Shown in pieces: positions 26,201 through 32,451 of a stretch of 60,000 nt of DNA. Positions within the stretch are counted from its first letter, which is position 1. The number at the start of each line of letters is the position of its first letter. This DNA comes from Owenia fusiformis (taxonomy: Eukaryota; Annelida; Polychaeta; Sabellida; Oweniidae): assembly GCA_903813345.2 (NCBI GenBank), contig CAIIXF020000011.1, positions 17,593,754 to 17,653,753 on the forward strand. The letters are read 5' to 3'. The notes beneath the pieces were generated by a model. The model was not told where the DNA came from. It ran no database searches and worked only from the letters and a program-made list of their open reading frames with translations. Both the position numbers and the translations under genes were made by a program.

Positions 26201-29200
26201 GCATTAGGCATGAGGCAACCCAATGTATGCTTTGAAATGAACATATACGTACATCGTATATATTGACCATTTCCTAATTATTAGATAACATGTATCATTA
26301 TTTCATACTCGCCTTAGTGGCTCAGGAACAGCCACATTCCTCAAACTTTCGACATTTTCAAACATAAAACTGAATACTAGATATATGACAGTGTATATCT
26401 TTTGTTCATGTTGAATGGAGATCACATTGACTTCCTGTGTTTTTTATGTATTAAGCTATTCACAAAATATGCCATTTTATTAGCTACCTGTTGTACACCA
26501 TGTGTCTTGTCTAATTGTAACAATTTTTGAAAAAATGAAGTCATTCTGACATTTTAATTGACTTTAACTTATGTATTACATGCAGTCTGACAATGAATGA
26601 GGACCTTTAACACACAGGCTTTGTGCATTCTGAGTAACTAACACCTTACTATATCAGTATGTCATTATGATTCTATGTACGTCACCACCAAAAGTAGTGA
26701 CACATTGTTATGGTTTCTTACTTTTTGTGTTTTGTGACGGCATTTAGGGGTTGGTGTTTGGTGTCTGTAACAAATGGCAGGTAGTCATTTTGCAAGTTTA
26801 TGCCACCACAAGTGCTGACATATTGTTATTGTCTCCAAATTTTTTGTGAACTATGTTTGGCGGTTGGTGTTTGGCATTCAGTGATTGGCATTTGTAGTGA
26901 CATTTTGCATGTTAATGCCTTGTTATGTGAAGTGGTGAAATATTGTTATAATAACTTTTTGTGGATCATACGAGTGTTTGGCAGTAAGTGTTTGGCAATT
27001 AGCATTTGATGTCTTTAACAAAAAGCATGTGGTGAGATTTTGCATGTTAATGCCATGTTTGTTTTCATTATAGAGAGAGAGGAACTGCCATGCACAGAGA
27101 GTGAAGACATATGGAGGGCCCGCCTGATGGAGATACTGCTTAAACAGCGCCAGCATTGGTGAGTTGTGTAATTTCATACCATGTTGAAATATTGAAATAT
27201 AGCTTGTAAGGGGAGGCATCAAAAGTTCACAACTTTCACGGTATTTAGTTTTGGGAGGGAGGGGGGGTCTGAGTCAAAACTAGATTTATTTAGTTTCCGA
27301 TCCGACATCGAACTTTTGATGCCTCCCCTAAGGACAAAAAATAAACCAACCTTCACTGTGCTAGACTTTACTCATAGAAAGATATTGAAAATGTGCCCAA
27401 GGACAAGCATAGAAACATGAACCTTTTATTTGATACCTTTCTAGAGTAAGTAACAATAAGTAACATTTTATCATCATTGAATCTGTACAATTAAATATAT
27501 GATTGTTCGTGTTAAATTTTACAGGGATGGCGATAGTTCTCAAAGTAACAGAAGTTCTCCAACAGACCTACTGCTGGCGCCCTCTGGTGAGGTAGAGGAT
27601 CATATCGGGGCAGTCTTACCAGGTATGGTTATGCTGTATGTCTTGATTTTGTAATTTGTAAAGTAAATCTTGTCATGAGAATTTTAGTATGACCACTCAA
27701 GGCTTGAGCTAAGGGCTTGTCCACTTGTCATTTGCAATACTTTTGATATGGACCAGATAATGTTTTCAGTATGTATGGGAAAATAAAATGGCAACTGGTC
27801 CGTAATGCCATTTTGACCGGCTGCTTTCAGAACCCTAGTTCAACCCCTGACGCCACTAATCAGATTTTCTTCAAATCCATACATATGATATGACAGAGGG
27901 TACCAAGTTCTTCAGTTGGTTGAACTTTGGATGGCCATTTGTTCCTCTTATTGGATTTTCTTTGAATTTAAACAGCGGTCTCTTTGTTCTCAAATGTGTT
28001 TATTTTTTACAACCAAAAATCGATGGTATTGTTGATTAAACCACAGTAATTTTGATTAAACTTCAGTGCCATTGATTTAACCACAGTTAATAAGAGGAAC
28101 TACTTTTTTTCAGTCATTTATTATATGAAACAAAGTTCTGATGTTCTGGTGAATAAATAATTCAACTTTTACGGGATTTGAACTTGAGACCTTTAGTACT
28201 CATTTCATAAAGAAGACCTTTTCAGTATCACTTGAAAGGGTCAAGCACAGCATGTTGACAGAATACACCTATTTTTGTTTCAAACTATCTCAATATTATA
28301 ACAGTAGCTGGACAGTGAGTTGAAAGAACAAACTACAAAATTAAAATTTTCAATTTCAATTTTGGAAGCTGATATGAATCCCTTTAATTAACATTTCTCA
28401 ATGATAAGTACTTGAACACTCTACTCAATTATTCACTTTAGCCTGATATGATATACACTTAGTAGTATGCGTGCTGTAAGAATTTCTGATTTTCAGCTTT
28501 GCATGTAAGAATAATGATTTACACATTTGACATAATGGATATAAATCGGCAATCAAAATAGTGCAAATTACAACATGACTTTCTTGGTGAATAAGTACAT
28601 TTGTTTATGTAAATCGTTCGTTAAGATAACGGCCCGAGGTGATTCATCGCCATTCATAAGTTGATAAAACTATAATTTCATAACATCCTATTCACTGCCT
28701 CCTTGGCAGTGTGATTTCGTTCATGCCATGTGCCTTCTTAAGATATGAGGGTGTCCTGACAATTTTTAAATAGTACGACGTCTTTAATGTAATTTATGGA
28801 AGTGCCTTGGAAACAACCTAATAGCCAAATAAATATAAATTTCATTAATAGTTCATGAACATTTTTAAGACCATTTAAATACTAGCTAAAACTTTTTGGA
28901 AAAAACTATTTTTTTTACTTTTATAAAGTATAGCATTTATCAAATTGTGGAAACATTTTGATTGCTCCAGTGTCATTATAAATATGTAAGCTTAATTGCA
29001 AAAAGGTGAAAGATCAAAAACTATTGAAACTGTTAGGAAAAAAGTTAAAGATTGAGATGATTCGAATTGATTGTTAACTGTTAAGGGTAACTCTTAAGGA
29101 ATAGAAGGAAGCAGTAATATTTAATTTCTCCTTTTATCATATGATGCTTAACAAAGAACAAGGCACATGGTGAACAATGTCATTACCCAAAATCAAAAGT

Positions 29201-31297
29201 CCACCTTAATATAAACCCAGCACCCAATCCAAAAACTAATCTGTTCAAATTTTCAAACCAAGAAAAATATCCAAGGGAATTTCAGATCAATTTGTCTACA
29301 TTTTGCCTAGAAATCCCAGTGACCCCCCCCCCCCCCCCCCCCCCCCCCCTACTTGCCAAGTTAAAGACAATATTGTACCTTTCTTTTCTAGGCACATACA
29401 TGATTTAGTGGATATCGATACAGCCAAAGAATATGCACTTAAAAAGTATAGTAAAAATCATGGTTTCATTTCTCTTGCAGATTCTCAATCTTCCAATGAT
29501 ACTGTGATACTAGATGATGAGAGTTCTCTTGTAAACATCAACTTAGATTCCATCCACCATGTTGTGTCTTCAAGTCAGAGCTTTAGGGAGGACACTCCAA
29601 GCTCTCAAGGTGAGGTTCAGAAAAAAGGTAATAATTCTACATAAGGCACATGATTTTCAGAATGGTTTTTATTCCGATAAATAGGATTTTAGGGTTGGAC
29701 ATTGTTTAAAATAACCAGGTTGATTATGAGTTAAAATGACACAGACGCTTTTAAAACACCATGAATGTTTTCATGACGGGGGTTTAATTTAACGCTCTGC
29801 TATGACATATTTTTTAAAAATGTAACCATCTATCTTGAAAGATACTGTACCTAATAATTCCATTCCCTATGTTTGCATGACCGGGGTTTAATTAAAATTA
29901 ATGCATTGCTGTAGTATTAGACAAAATTGCTCTTATACAAGTACAGGCATGGGTGATTTTCTTCAAATTTTGTGCACTTATTAAACATAATTTTAATGCT
30001 CTGCCATGACGTATTTGATAAAATTTAATGTATGCTCCAATACAATGATCTATCAACAAAAAAGATACTGGACTTAATTAGCCCATTCTATCGTTAGAAT
30101 ATCTTGTTTTTGTAAGTCTTACTTTTGCAAATGGACAAAGTTCCATTCTTTACTAGAAATAACAAGTAAAGATAGAATAACAAGATGATAGACTTAAATC
30201 CAAATGCACTTTATACTGTGCTCTGTTACATGTGCTTTCAGGGACCTTTTTTCGGGGTATCAAATAAATCATGTCCCACCTGCTACATCTAAAACCTTAA
30301 TATATGGTACCCAGTGTGATATATCATTGGAAAGATCATCTCTATATATTGAATATCATATGATTAACAGGATCAGGCAATAAATCCAAATGCAGATTAT
30401 ACTGTGCTCTGTTACATGTACTTTCAGGGACCTTCATGATAGTACCTAGTGTGATATATCATTGGAAAGATCATCTCTGTATATTGAATATCATATAATT
30501 TGCAGGATCAGGCAATAAATCCAAATGCAGATTAAACTGTGCTCTGTTACATGTACTTTCAGGGACCTTTATAATAGTACCTAGTGTGATATATCATTGG
30601 AAAGATCACCCCTGTATATTGAATGTCATATGATTAACAGGACCAGGCAATAAATCCAAATGCAGAGTATACTGTGCTCTGTTACATGTACTTTCAGGGA
30701 CCTTTATAATAGTACCTAGTGTGATATATCATTGGAAAGATCACCCCTGTATATTGAATATCATATGATTAACAGGACCAGGCAATAAATCCAAATGCAG
30801 ATTATACTGTGCTCTGTTACATGTACTTTCAGGGACCTTCATGATAGTACCTAGTGTGATATATCATTGGAAAGATCATCTCTGTATATTGAATATCATA
30901 TAATTTGCAGGATCAGGCAATAAATCCAAATGCAGATTAAACTGTGCTCTGATACATGTACTTTCAGGGACCTTTATAATAGTACCTAGTGTGATATATC
31001 ATTGGAAAGATCATCTCTGTATATTGAATATCCCATGCTTTGCAGAATCGGGCAAGGATACCACCTTGGCTCATATCCTGGCTGAGCTTGCTTGTGAGAG
31101 TTCACCTGTGTCTTCTCAATCATCACAACCATCTGGGTCACAACTGCTAAGCCCACAACTATCCGCATCACCACTCTCTGGGAGACCTGACTCACAATCG
31201 CTCTTTGGGTCACAACTAAGTGGTTCACAACTAGCGTCACAACTTATCACCTTGGAGGAACATGACAGTATTTTACTTGGGATATCTCCCAGCTCTG
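8123..31297 (+). CDS. REV3L: REV3L, DNA polymerase zeta catalytic subunit, N-terminal part (12 exons)
   Basis: The spliced exons are 8123-8261, 11927-12113, 12556-12630, 20423-20504, 22592-22673, 23696-23828, 25352-25449, 25901-26005, 27074-27158, 27525-27622, 29481-29609 and 31046-31297. Every junction is GT-AG and phases agree throughout, giving 1465 coding bases (488 codons plus one base). The product begins MFSMRIVTTDHYIAPP and carries conserved REV3L N-terminal blocks: RVPVIRIFGATPAG, FPYLYVPYDG, FIDYNLYGMN, STCELEVDIVAPDILNR and NPGLVALWEDEKQRRR. These belong to the N-terminal B-family polymerase region and the start of the long linker. REV3L extends DNA past lesions in the nucleus with its REV7 partner. 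Family members are about 3,000 residues long. The REV7-binding region, exonuclease-like domain, polymerase domain and cysteine-rich tail are all missing here, so the gene is partial in this window. Confidence 0.95.
8680..9310. repeat. Direct repeat pair in REV3L intron 1
   Basis: Segments near 8697-8845 and 9180-9305 share TTAATTAAGAC, GCATTTTTATCAGG, GGCCACACAGTTTAATATG and ACATGTATCTAGTGCTAAG in the same order. The spacing is about 480 bp. A fragment of the tail recurs near 13,580. Confidence 0.65.
8847..8912. repeat. Hairpin CCCCGAGATATC / GATATCTCGGGG
   Basis: Near-perfect 12-bp arms, preceded by a shared GACCAA on both segments, enclose a TGACGTCA palindrome. It lies between the two copies of the intron-1 direct repeat. 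Confidence 0.6.
10415..10640. mobile_element. MITE with CAGTGGCGGATCCAGG end, copy 1
   Basis: It starts CAGTGGCGGATCCAGG, a terminus seen widely in invertebrate non-autonomous DNA elements. The interior has GTGGGCCCAAATTTTGAAAA and ATAAGGCCTTAG, shared with 20197-20332. The right end is not clear, so the boundary is approximate. Confidence 0.6.
11927..12113 (+). CDS. REV3L: REV3L coding exon 2
   Basis: It starts after ATTCCAG and ends before GTAAGT. It encodes the block containing CMHVHGVFPYLYVPYDG and STEQHVYKISLVSG, among the most conserved stretches of the REV3L N-terminus. Confidence 0.95.
12556..12630 (+). CDS. REV3L: REV3L coding exon 3
   Basis: A 75-base exon between TTTTAG and GTAAGT. 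It encodes PFYGYHATEVQYLKIYLYNP and MVK, matching the family segment PFYGYH...YLYNPTMVK. Confidence 0.95.
12863..12896. repeat. Short palindrome with TACAGGGTGTCCC end
   Basis: TACAGGGTGTCCC is followed after 8 bases by GGGACCCCTGTA. It resembles the TA-flanked CAGGGTG ends of the mariner-like miniature elements at 6905 and 47534. It could be a solo end or a remnant deleted down to its tips. Confidence 0.5.
13051..13131. repeat. 27-bp minisatellite, three copies
   Basis: CCATGTTTGGCAGTTCAGGT repeats with starts at 13051, 13078 and 13105. A partial ATGTTTGGCAGT follows near 13163. It lies within REV3L intron 3. Confidence 0.7.
13645..13945. repeat. Two tandem diverged copies of a ~150-bp repeat
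   Basis: Both copies contain TTTGACCTTGCCTTATTGTC, then TTGTTTTTGGG, then CATTTAAACCTTA. A third copy lies near 9330-9480 in intron 1. The coding frame at 13845-14189 is part of this repeat and its neighbour, not a gene. Confidence 0.6.
13960..15110. repeat. Diverged tandem array with ATGGCTGCCAT and GGATTTGGTTC motifs
   Basis: Successive units carry AGTTGACGGATTTGGTTC, then AATTTTATATGCTGATGCC, then an AGATGGC...AAATTTCAAAATGGC segment. GGATTTGGT recurs near 14398, 14572, 14729, 14866 and 15008, so the spacing varies from about 137 to 174 bp. Related fragments with CCGAATGAA occur near 14490 and 46416. Confidence 0.7.
15130..15890. repeat. Tandem array of a ~145-bp unit, five copies
   Basis: GAGCTGATTAACTTTT-like landmarks fall at 15247, 15392, 15534, 15680 and 15825, a regular spacing of 142-146 bp. 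Units also carry ATTCCAGGAAAACCAC, GGATTTACTTC, CACATGTTACATGGTAAGAA and CATCTTGGAAGTTTTTAGAT. It directly follows the preceding array, to which it is related through the GGATTT segment. Confidence 0.8.
16799..16953. mobile_element. MITE family CAGGCCCGTAGCC, degraded copy
   Basis: The ends have decayed to AGGCCTGTAGTCAAGG and CTGGCTAAGAGCCTA. The core AAAAGTGCTCATAATGGTGA and CTGCATGATTT still match the family. I see no target duplication, consistent with an older insertion. Confidence 0.65.
17151..18241. mobile_element. 1091-bp mariner-like element, internally deleted foldback
   Basis: The ends are CGAGGGGTGATCCAAAAGTC and GACTTTTGGATCACCCCTCG, flanked by TA on both sides. The inverted arms extend about 200 bp each, reaching GCCACCCGGAACGGTATT on the left and AATACCGTTCCGGGTGGC on the right. 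TA flanks and CGAGGG-type ends fit the mariner group. The interior keeps only the C-terminal end of a transposase (17489-17690, minus strand), so the element is not autonomous. Confidence 0.85.
17489..17690 (-). pseudogene. Mariner-type transposase, C-terminal remnant
   Basis: Read on the minus strand, a frame of about 65 codons ends at a TAG (17489-17491). It contains FCKLKGGLKKCFF followed by LVKQYEKCVQIREKYVEK. Mariner transposases typically end this way, with an F-KLK-L segment and then a W-KC...G-Y-EK tail. The usual Trp is Tyr here. An in-frame stop just upstream and the absence of the helix-turn-helix and catalytic DDD region show that it is a fossil. Family membership is known biology; the alignment is by eye. 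Confidence 0.65.
18731..18812. mobile_element. 82-bp micro-element with 9-bp target duplication, copy 1
   Basis: It starts CATTCTGGTATGCCAGAGCC and ends CTATATCGCGATG. The exact 9-bp direct repeat TAAATATTG flanks it (18722-18730 and 18813-18821). The sequence is shared with 44201-44287, which has its own different 9-bp flanking repeat. The termini are only CAT...ATG inverted. The superfamily is not recognised. Confidence 0.75.
20197..20332. mobile_element. Truncated copy of the GGCGGATCC-type MITE
   Basis: It shares AAAAGTGGGCCCAAATTTTG, GAGGCCCATTTTCT and AATAAGGCCTTAG with 10415-10640. It ends with AGATCCGCTAGTGA, a decayed GGATCCGCCACTG terminus. The left end is missing. It sits about 90 bp upstream of REV3L exon 4. 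Confidence 0.65.
20423..20504 (+). CDS. REV3L: REV3L coding exon 4
   Basis: An 82-base exon between TTTTCAG and GTGAGA. It encodes VADLLLGGAVLNKPFQPHES and HIPFNLQ, matching the family segment GAIMNK-QPHEAHIPYLLQ. It ends at phase 0. Confidence 0.95.
21240..21400 (+). repeat. CACCA...GTAACAAATGGCAGGT repeat family, copy 1
   Basis: A dispersed unit of about 130 bp: CACCA, ACATATTGTTATAGTC, TTTTTCTGGATGGCGTTC, GTCTGTAACAAATGGGAGGT, then TTAATGCCTTGTT. Related units lie at 22369, 26682-27060 (three copies), 33759 and 45255, all in the same orientation. Confidence 0.65.
22013..22154. mobile_element. 142-bp foldback MITE with CAGGGGG ends
   Basis: CAGGGGGCCATTAACAGAAG and CTTCATAAAGTTA on the left mirror TAACTTTATGAAG and TTCTGTTTATGACCCCCTG on the right. 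The loop is about 60 bp. No target duplication is obvious. Confidence 0.75.
22369..22503 (+). repeat. GTAACAAATGGCAGGT repeat family, copy 2
   Basis: A diverged unit with TCACCACTAACATT, CATCTGTAACAAATGGCAGG and TTGCATGTTAATTCCTTG in family order. Confidence 0.6.
22592..22673 (+). CDS. REV3L: REV3L coding exon 5
   Basis: It follows a T-rich tract ending CAG and precedes GTAAGT. It encodes FFIDYNLYGMNMINSAAVNF then RRKKEGH, matching the family block FIDYNLYGMNLINLAAVKFR. Confidence 0.95.
23696..23828 (+). CDS. REV3L: REV3L coding exon 6
   Basis: It is bounded by ATTTCAG and GTAAGT. It encodes a Ser/Pro-rich stretch with PQSANSSAPSSPLSCLSRDS ending FWEHHTIP. This less conserved region matches the family's FRWEQDEIPSS region only at its end. 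Confidence 0.85.
23884..24010. repeat. 127-bp palindrome with TGCAATACAGGATATATTCT arms
   Basis: Left arm TGAATGATATTAAGTGCAAT plus ACAGGATATATTCT mirrors AGAATATATCCTGTATTGCA plus CTTCAAATCATTC. The loop contains GAACGAGACAAAGTCGAGTG, itself partly inverted. The ATACAG motif recurs near 24079 and 24123. A foldback repeat in REV3L intron 6. Confidence 0.75.
24195..24873. mobile_element. 679-bp composite foldback element
   Basis: The perfect 13-bp ends are TATCCTACACTTA and TAAGTGTAGGATA. Inside are three hairpins (24270-24298, 24300-24327, 24339-24367) built on CGGAGGATATC / GATATCCTCCG. A 408-bp palindrome follows (24447-24854) with CACGCGGT...ACCGCGTG tips, CGACCGTTAATTTGAATTTT and its complement, and a centre near CTTCTAAAAGCTGGGGACC. 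There is no coding capacity. The superfamily and target duplication are not evident. Confidence 0.75.
24882..25020. repeat. Nested palindrome with TTGATATTGATAT arms
   Basis: GATATTGATATATGCAC and GTGCAGATATCAATATC enclose CGTTCGCTTCGCTCTCTC. Outer arms AATATCATTTT / AAAATGATATT and ATCCTATGATTTTT / AAAATCATGGGATA continue the symmetry. It lies directly after the 24195-24873 element. Confidence 0.65.
25352..25449 (+). CDS. REV3L: REV3L coding exon 7
   Basis: A 98-base exon between ATTTCAG and GTGAGT. It encodes HLLLGEDVARQSTCELEVDI then VAPDILNRMEVD, a strong match to the family block QSTCELEVDAVAADILNRLDIE. Confidence 0.96.
25901..26005 (+). CDS. REV3L: REV3L coding exon 8
   Basis: It starts after ATATTTCAG and ends before GTAAGT. 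It encodes NIGTNPGLVALWEDEKQRRR followed by EKGESSQVKLPDSQ. The family block GGNPGLQAIWEDEKQRRR is almost unchanged. Confidence 0.96.
26682..27060 (+). repeat. Three tandem copies of the GTAACAAATGGCAGGT repeat
   Basis: Units begin near 26682, 26799 and 26928. The shared blocks are CACCACA-AAGT, ACATATTGTTAT, GGTTGGTGTTTGG and GCATGTTAATGCC. The last unit ends about 15 bp before REV3L exon 9, so repeat sequence lies up against the acceptor. Confidence 0.7.
27074..27158 (+). CDS. REV3L: REV3L coding exon 9
   Basis: An 85-base exon between CATTATAG and GTGAGT. It encodes REELPCTESEDIWRARLMEI then LLKQRQHW. It corresponds to the family's ATESEKKFQKRLQEILKQND region. Confidence 0.9.
27209..27329. 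mobile_element. 121-bp foldback MITE with AGGGGAGGC ends
   Basis: AGGGGAGGCATCAAAAGTTC on the left and GAACTTTTGATGCCTCCCCT on the right form 20-bp perfect arms. The loop contains a G-run. It lies 50 bp after the exon 9 donor. Confidence 0.8.
27525..27622 (+). CDS. REV3L: REV3L coding exon 10
   Basis: A 98-base exon between TTTTACAG and GTATGG. It encodes DGDSSQSNRSSPTDLLLAPS and GEVEDHIGAVLP, a linker region of low conservation. It is accepted because splice sites and phases fit both neighbouring exons. Confidence 0.8.
27623..29480. other. REV3L intron 10
   Basis: No gene or clear repeat is seen apart from a run of about 27 C at 29323-29349. The 113-codon frame starting at 29303 passes through this C-run into exon 11; the part before the exon is not coding. 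Confidence 0.6.
29323..29349. repeat. Poly-C tract of about 27 bases
   Basis: An uninterrupted C-run in REV3L intron 10. Similar G or C runs at 4078, 37993, 38040, 53941, 54079 and 54801 lie in or next to repeats. The lengths of such runs are often unreliable in assemblies. Confidence 0.9.
29481..29609 (+). CDS. REV3L: REV3L coding exon 11
   Basis: A 129-base exon between TCTTGCAG and GTGAGG. It encodes an acidic, Ser-rich linker with DSQSSNDTVILDDESSLVNI and VVSSSQSFREDTPSSQ. Support is in-phase splicing at both ends rather than strong similarity. Confidence 0.82.
30190..31045 (+). repeat. 135-bp tandem array ending at the REV3L exon 12 acceptor
   Basis: CTGTGCTCTG landmarks fall at 30216, 30401, 30537, 30672, 30807 and 30942, so the regular spacing is 135-136 bp after a longer first unit. 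Each unit has TACATGTACTTTCAGGGACC, GTGTGATATATCATTGGAAA, GATCATCTCTGTATATTGAA and then GCAGGATCAGGCAATAAAT or ACAGGACCAGGCAATAAAT. The last unit runs straight into the real acceptor TGCAG|AATCGGGCAAGGA. Confidence 0.88.
31046..31297 (+). CDS. REV3L: REV3L coding exon 12
   Basis: A 252-base exon between CTTTGCAG and GTGAGT. It encodes ESGKDTTLAHILAELACESS, matching the family motif ALVHLLAGLESDG. A repetitive SQL-rich stretch follows, with SGSQL, SPQL, FGSQLSGSQLASQL, then EEHDSILLGISPSS. The SGSQL-like repeats are not expected from the family and may be a local expansion. Confidence 0.9.
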
Positions 31298-31412
31298 GTG
31301 AGTGATTTGAGAATTTTTATTCGAATTCTTATGTAAAAATACAGTTAGAATTGGCCAGTGTCATGCTTTTACAGCATTCAAAACTAATTATTTCGACATG
31401 AAATATATCTAA

Positions 31413-31912
31413 NNNNNNNNNNNNNNNNNNNNNNNNNNNNNNNNNNNNNNNNNNNNNNNNNNNNNNNNNNNNNNNNNNNNNNNNNNNNNNNNNNNNNNNN
31501 NNNNNNNNNNNNNNNNNNNNNNNNNNNNNNNNNNNNNNNNNNNNNNNNNNNNNNNNNNNNNNNNNNNNNNNNNNNNNNNNNNNNNNNNNNNNNNNNNNNN
31601 NNNNNNNNNNNNNNNNNNNNNNNNNNNNNNNNNNNNNNNNNNNNNNNNNNNNNNNNNNNNNNNNNNNNNNNNNNNNNNNNNNNNNNNNNNNNNNNNNNNN
31701 NNNNNNNNNNNNNNNNNNNNNNNNNNNNNNNNNNNNNNNNNNNNNNNNNNNNNNNNNNNNNNNNNNNNNNNNNNNNNNNNNNNNNNNNNNNNNNNNNNNN
31801 NNNNNNNNNNNNNNNNNNNNNNNNNNNNNNNNNNNNNNNNNNNNNNNNNNNNNNNNNNNNNNNNNNNNNNNNNNNNNNNNNNNNNNNNNNNNNNNNNNNN
31901 NNNNNNNNNNNN
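31413..31912. other. Assembly gap, 500 N
   Basis: Exactly 500 N, most likely a placeholder for a gap of unknown length. It interrupts the REV3L locus directly after exon 12. Confidence 0.98.
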
Positions 31913-32017
31913 TTGATCTGTCGGCGCTCTTACACTACTAGTATGCTATCTTTGATAATTCCACATACCTAGAGAAGATGATCTACTTCAAACTTTAATT
32001 AGAACCGAGTCTTATAG

Positions 32018-32107
32018 GTACAGAAACAGGTGGAGATGTTACAACCAGTGGTTTACAACGTGAGGACTTGACGCTTAGTTACTTAGGCGTACATATGCGT
32101 AATACAG
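32018..32107 (+). CDS. Candidate further REV3L exon after the gap
   Basis: A 90-base open segment lies between TCTTATAG and GTAACG. Read in phase 1, which exon 12 requires, it gives TETGGDVTTSGLQ followed by REDLTLSYLGVHMRNT. REDLTLS resembles the KEEMELS stretch of vertebrate REV3L, and the exit phase is also 1. Similarity is weak, and any exons hidden in the gap cannot be checked. Confidence 0.35.
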
Positions 32108-32297
32108 GTAACGTATTGAGGAATTGTTTAACGTAGCTGAACATCGCATGATTATTTCACCAAACTACAAACTGATCACTTCCAGATGAAGCTAATCGAT
32201 CAAGTATCAAGTATGGTTCGTTCCATCAGAAATCAGGATATATCACAACATTGATACGTTAGGCTTTTGTAATTAATAATTCATGGAAACCCCTCAG

Positions 32298-32451
32298 GAT
32301 CAGGATCTAGGCCTGTGCGATTCAGTTTCGCCTACGCTGGTCTTTGTACGTCAGTGGCTGGTCGGGCCAACCAGCAAAGTCTTCACACTACCCTCTATTC
32401 AAAGTTGGTCGGTAGCAATTGATGAACGGAAAAGTGAGATATGTCTTGGAG
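32298..32451 (+). other. Unassigned exon-like segment
   Basis: CCCCTCAG precedes and GTAAAATC follows an open frame reading QDLGLCDSVSP and then RQWLVGPTSKVF. In the phase needed to continue REV3L it meets a stop (TGA). If real, it belongs to another transcript or to an untranslated exon. I do not recognise the peptide. Confidence 0.15.

Noticed and set aside
29303-29480. Frame starting with a Pro-rich run before REV3L exon 11
   Set aside because: The prolines come from a poly-C tract. The true exon begins at the TCTTGCAG acceptor at 29480/29481.
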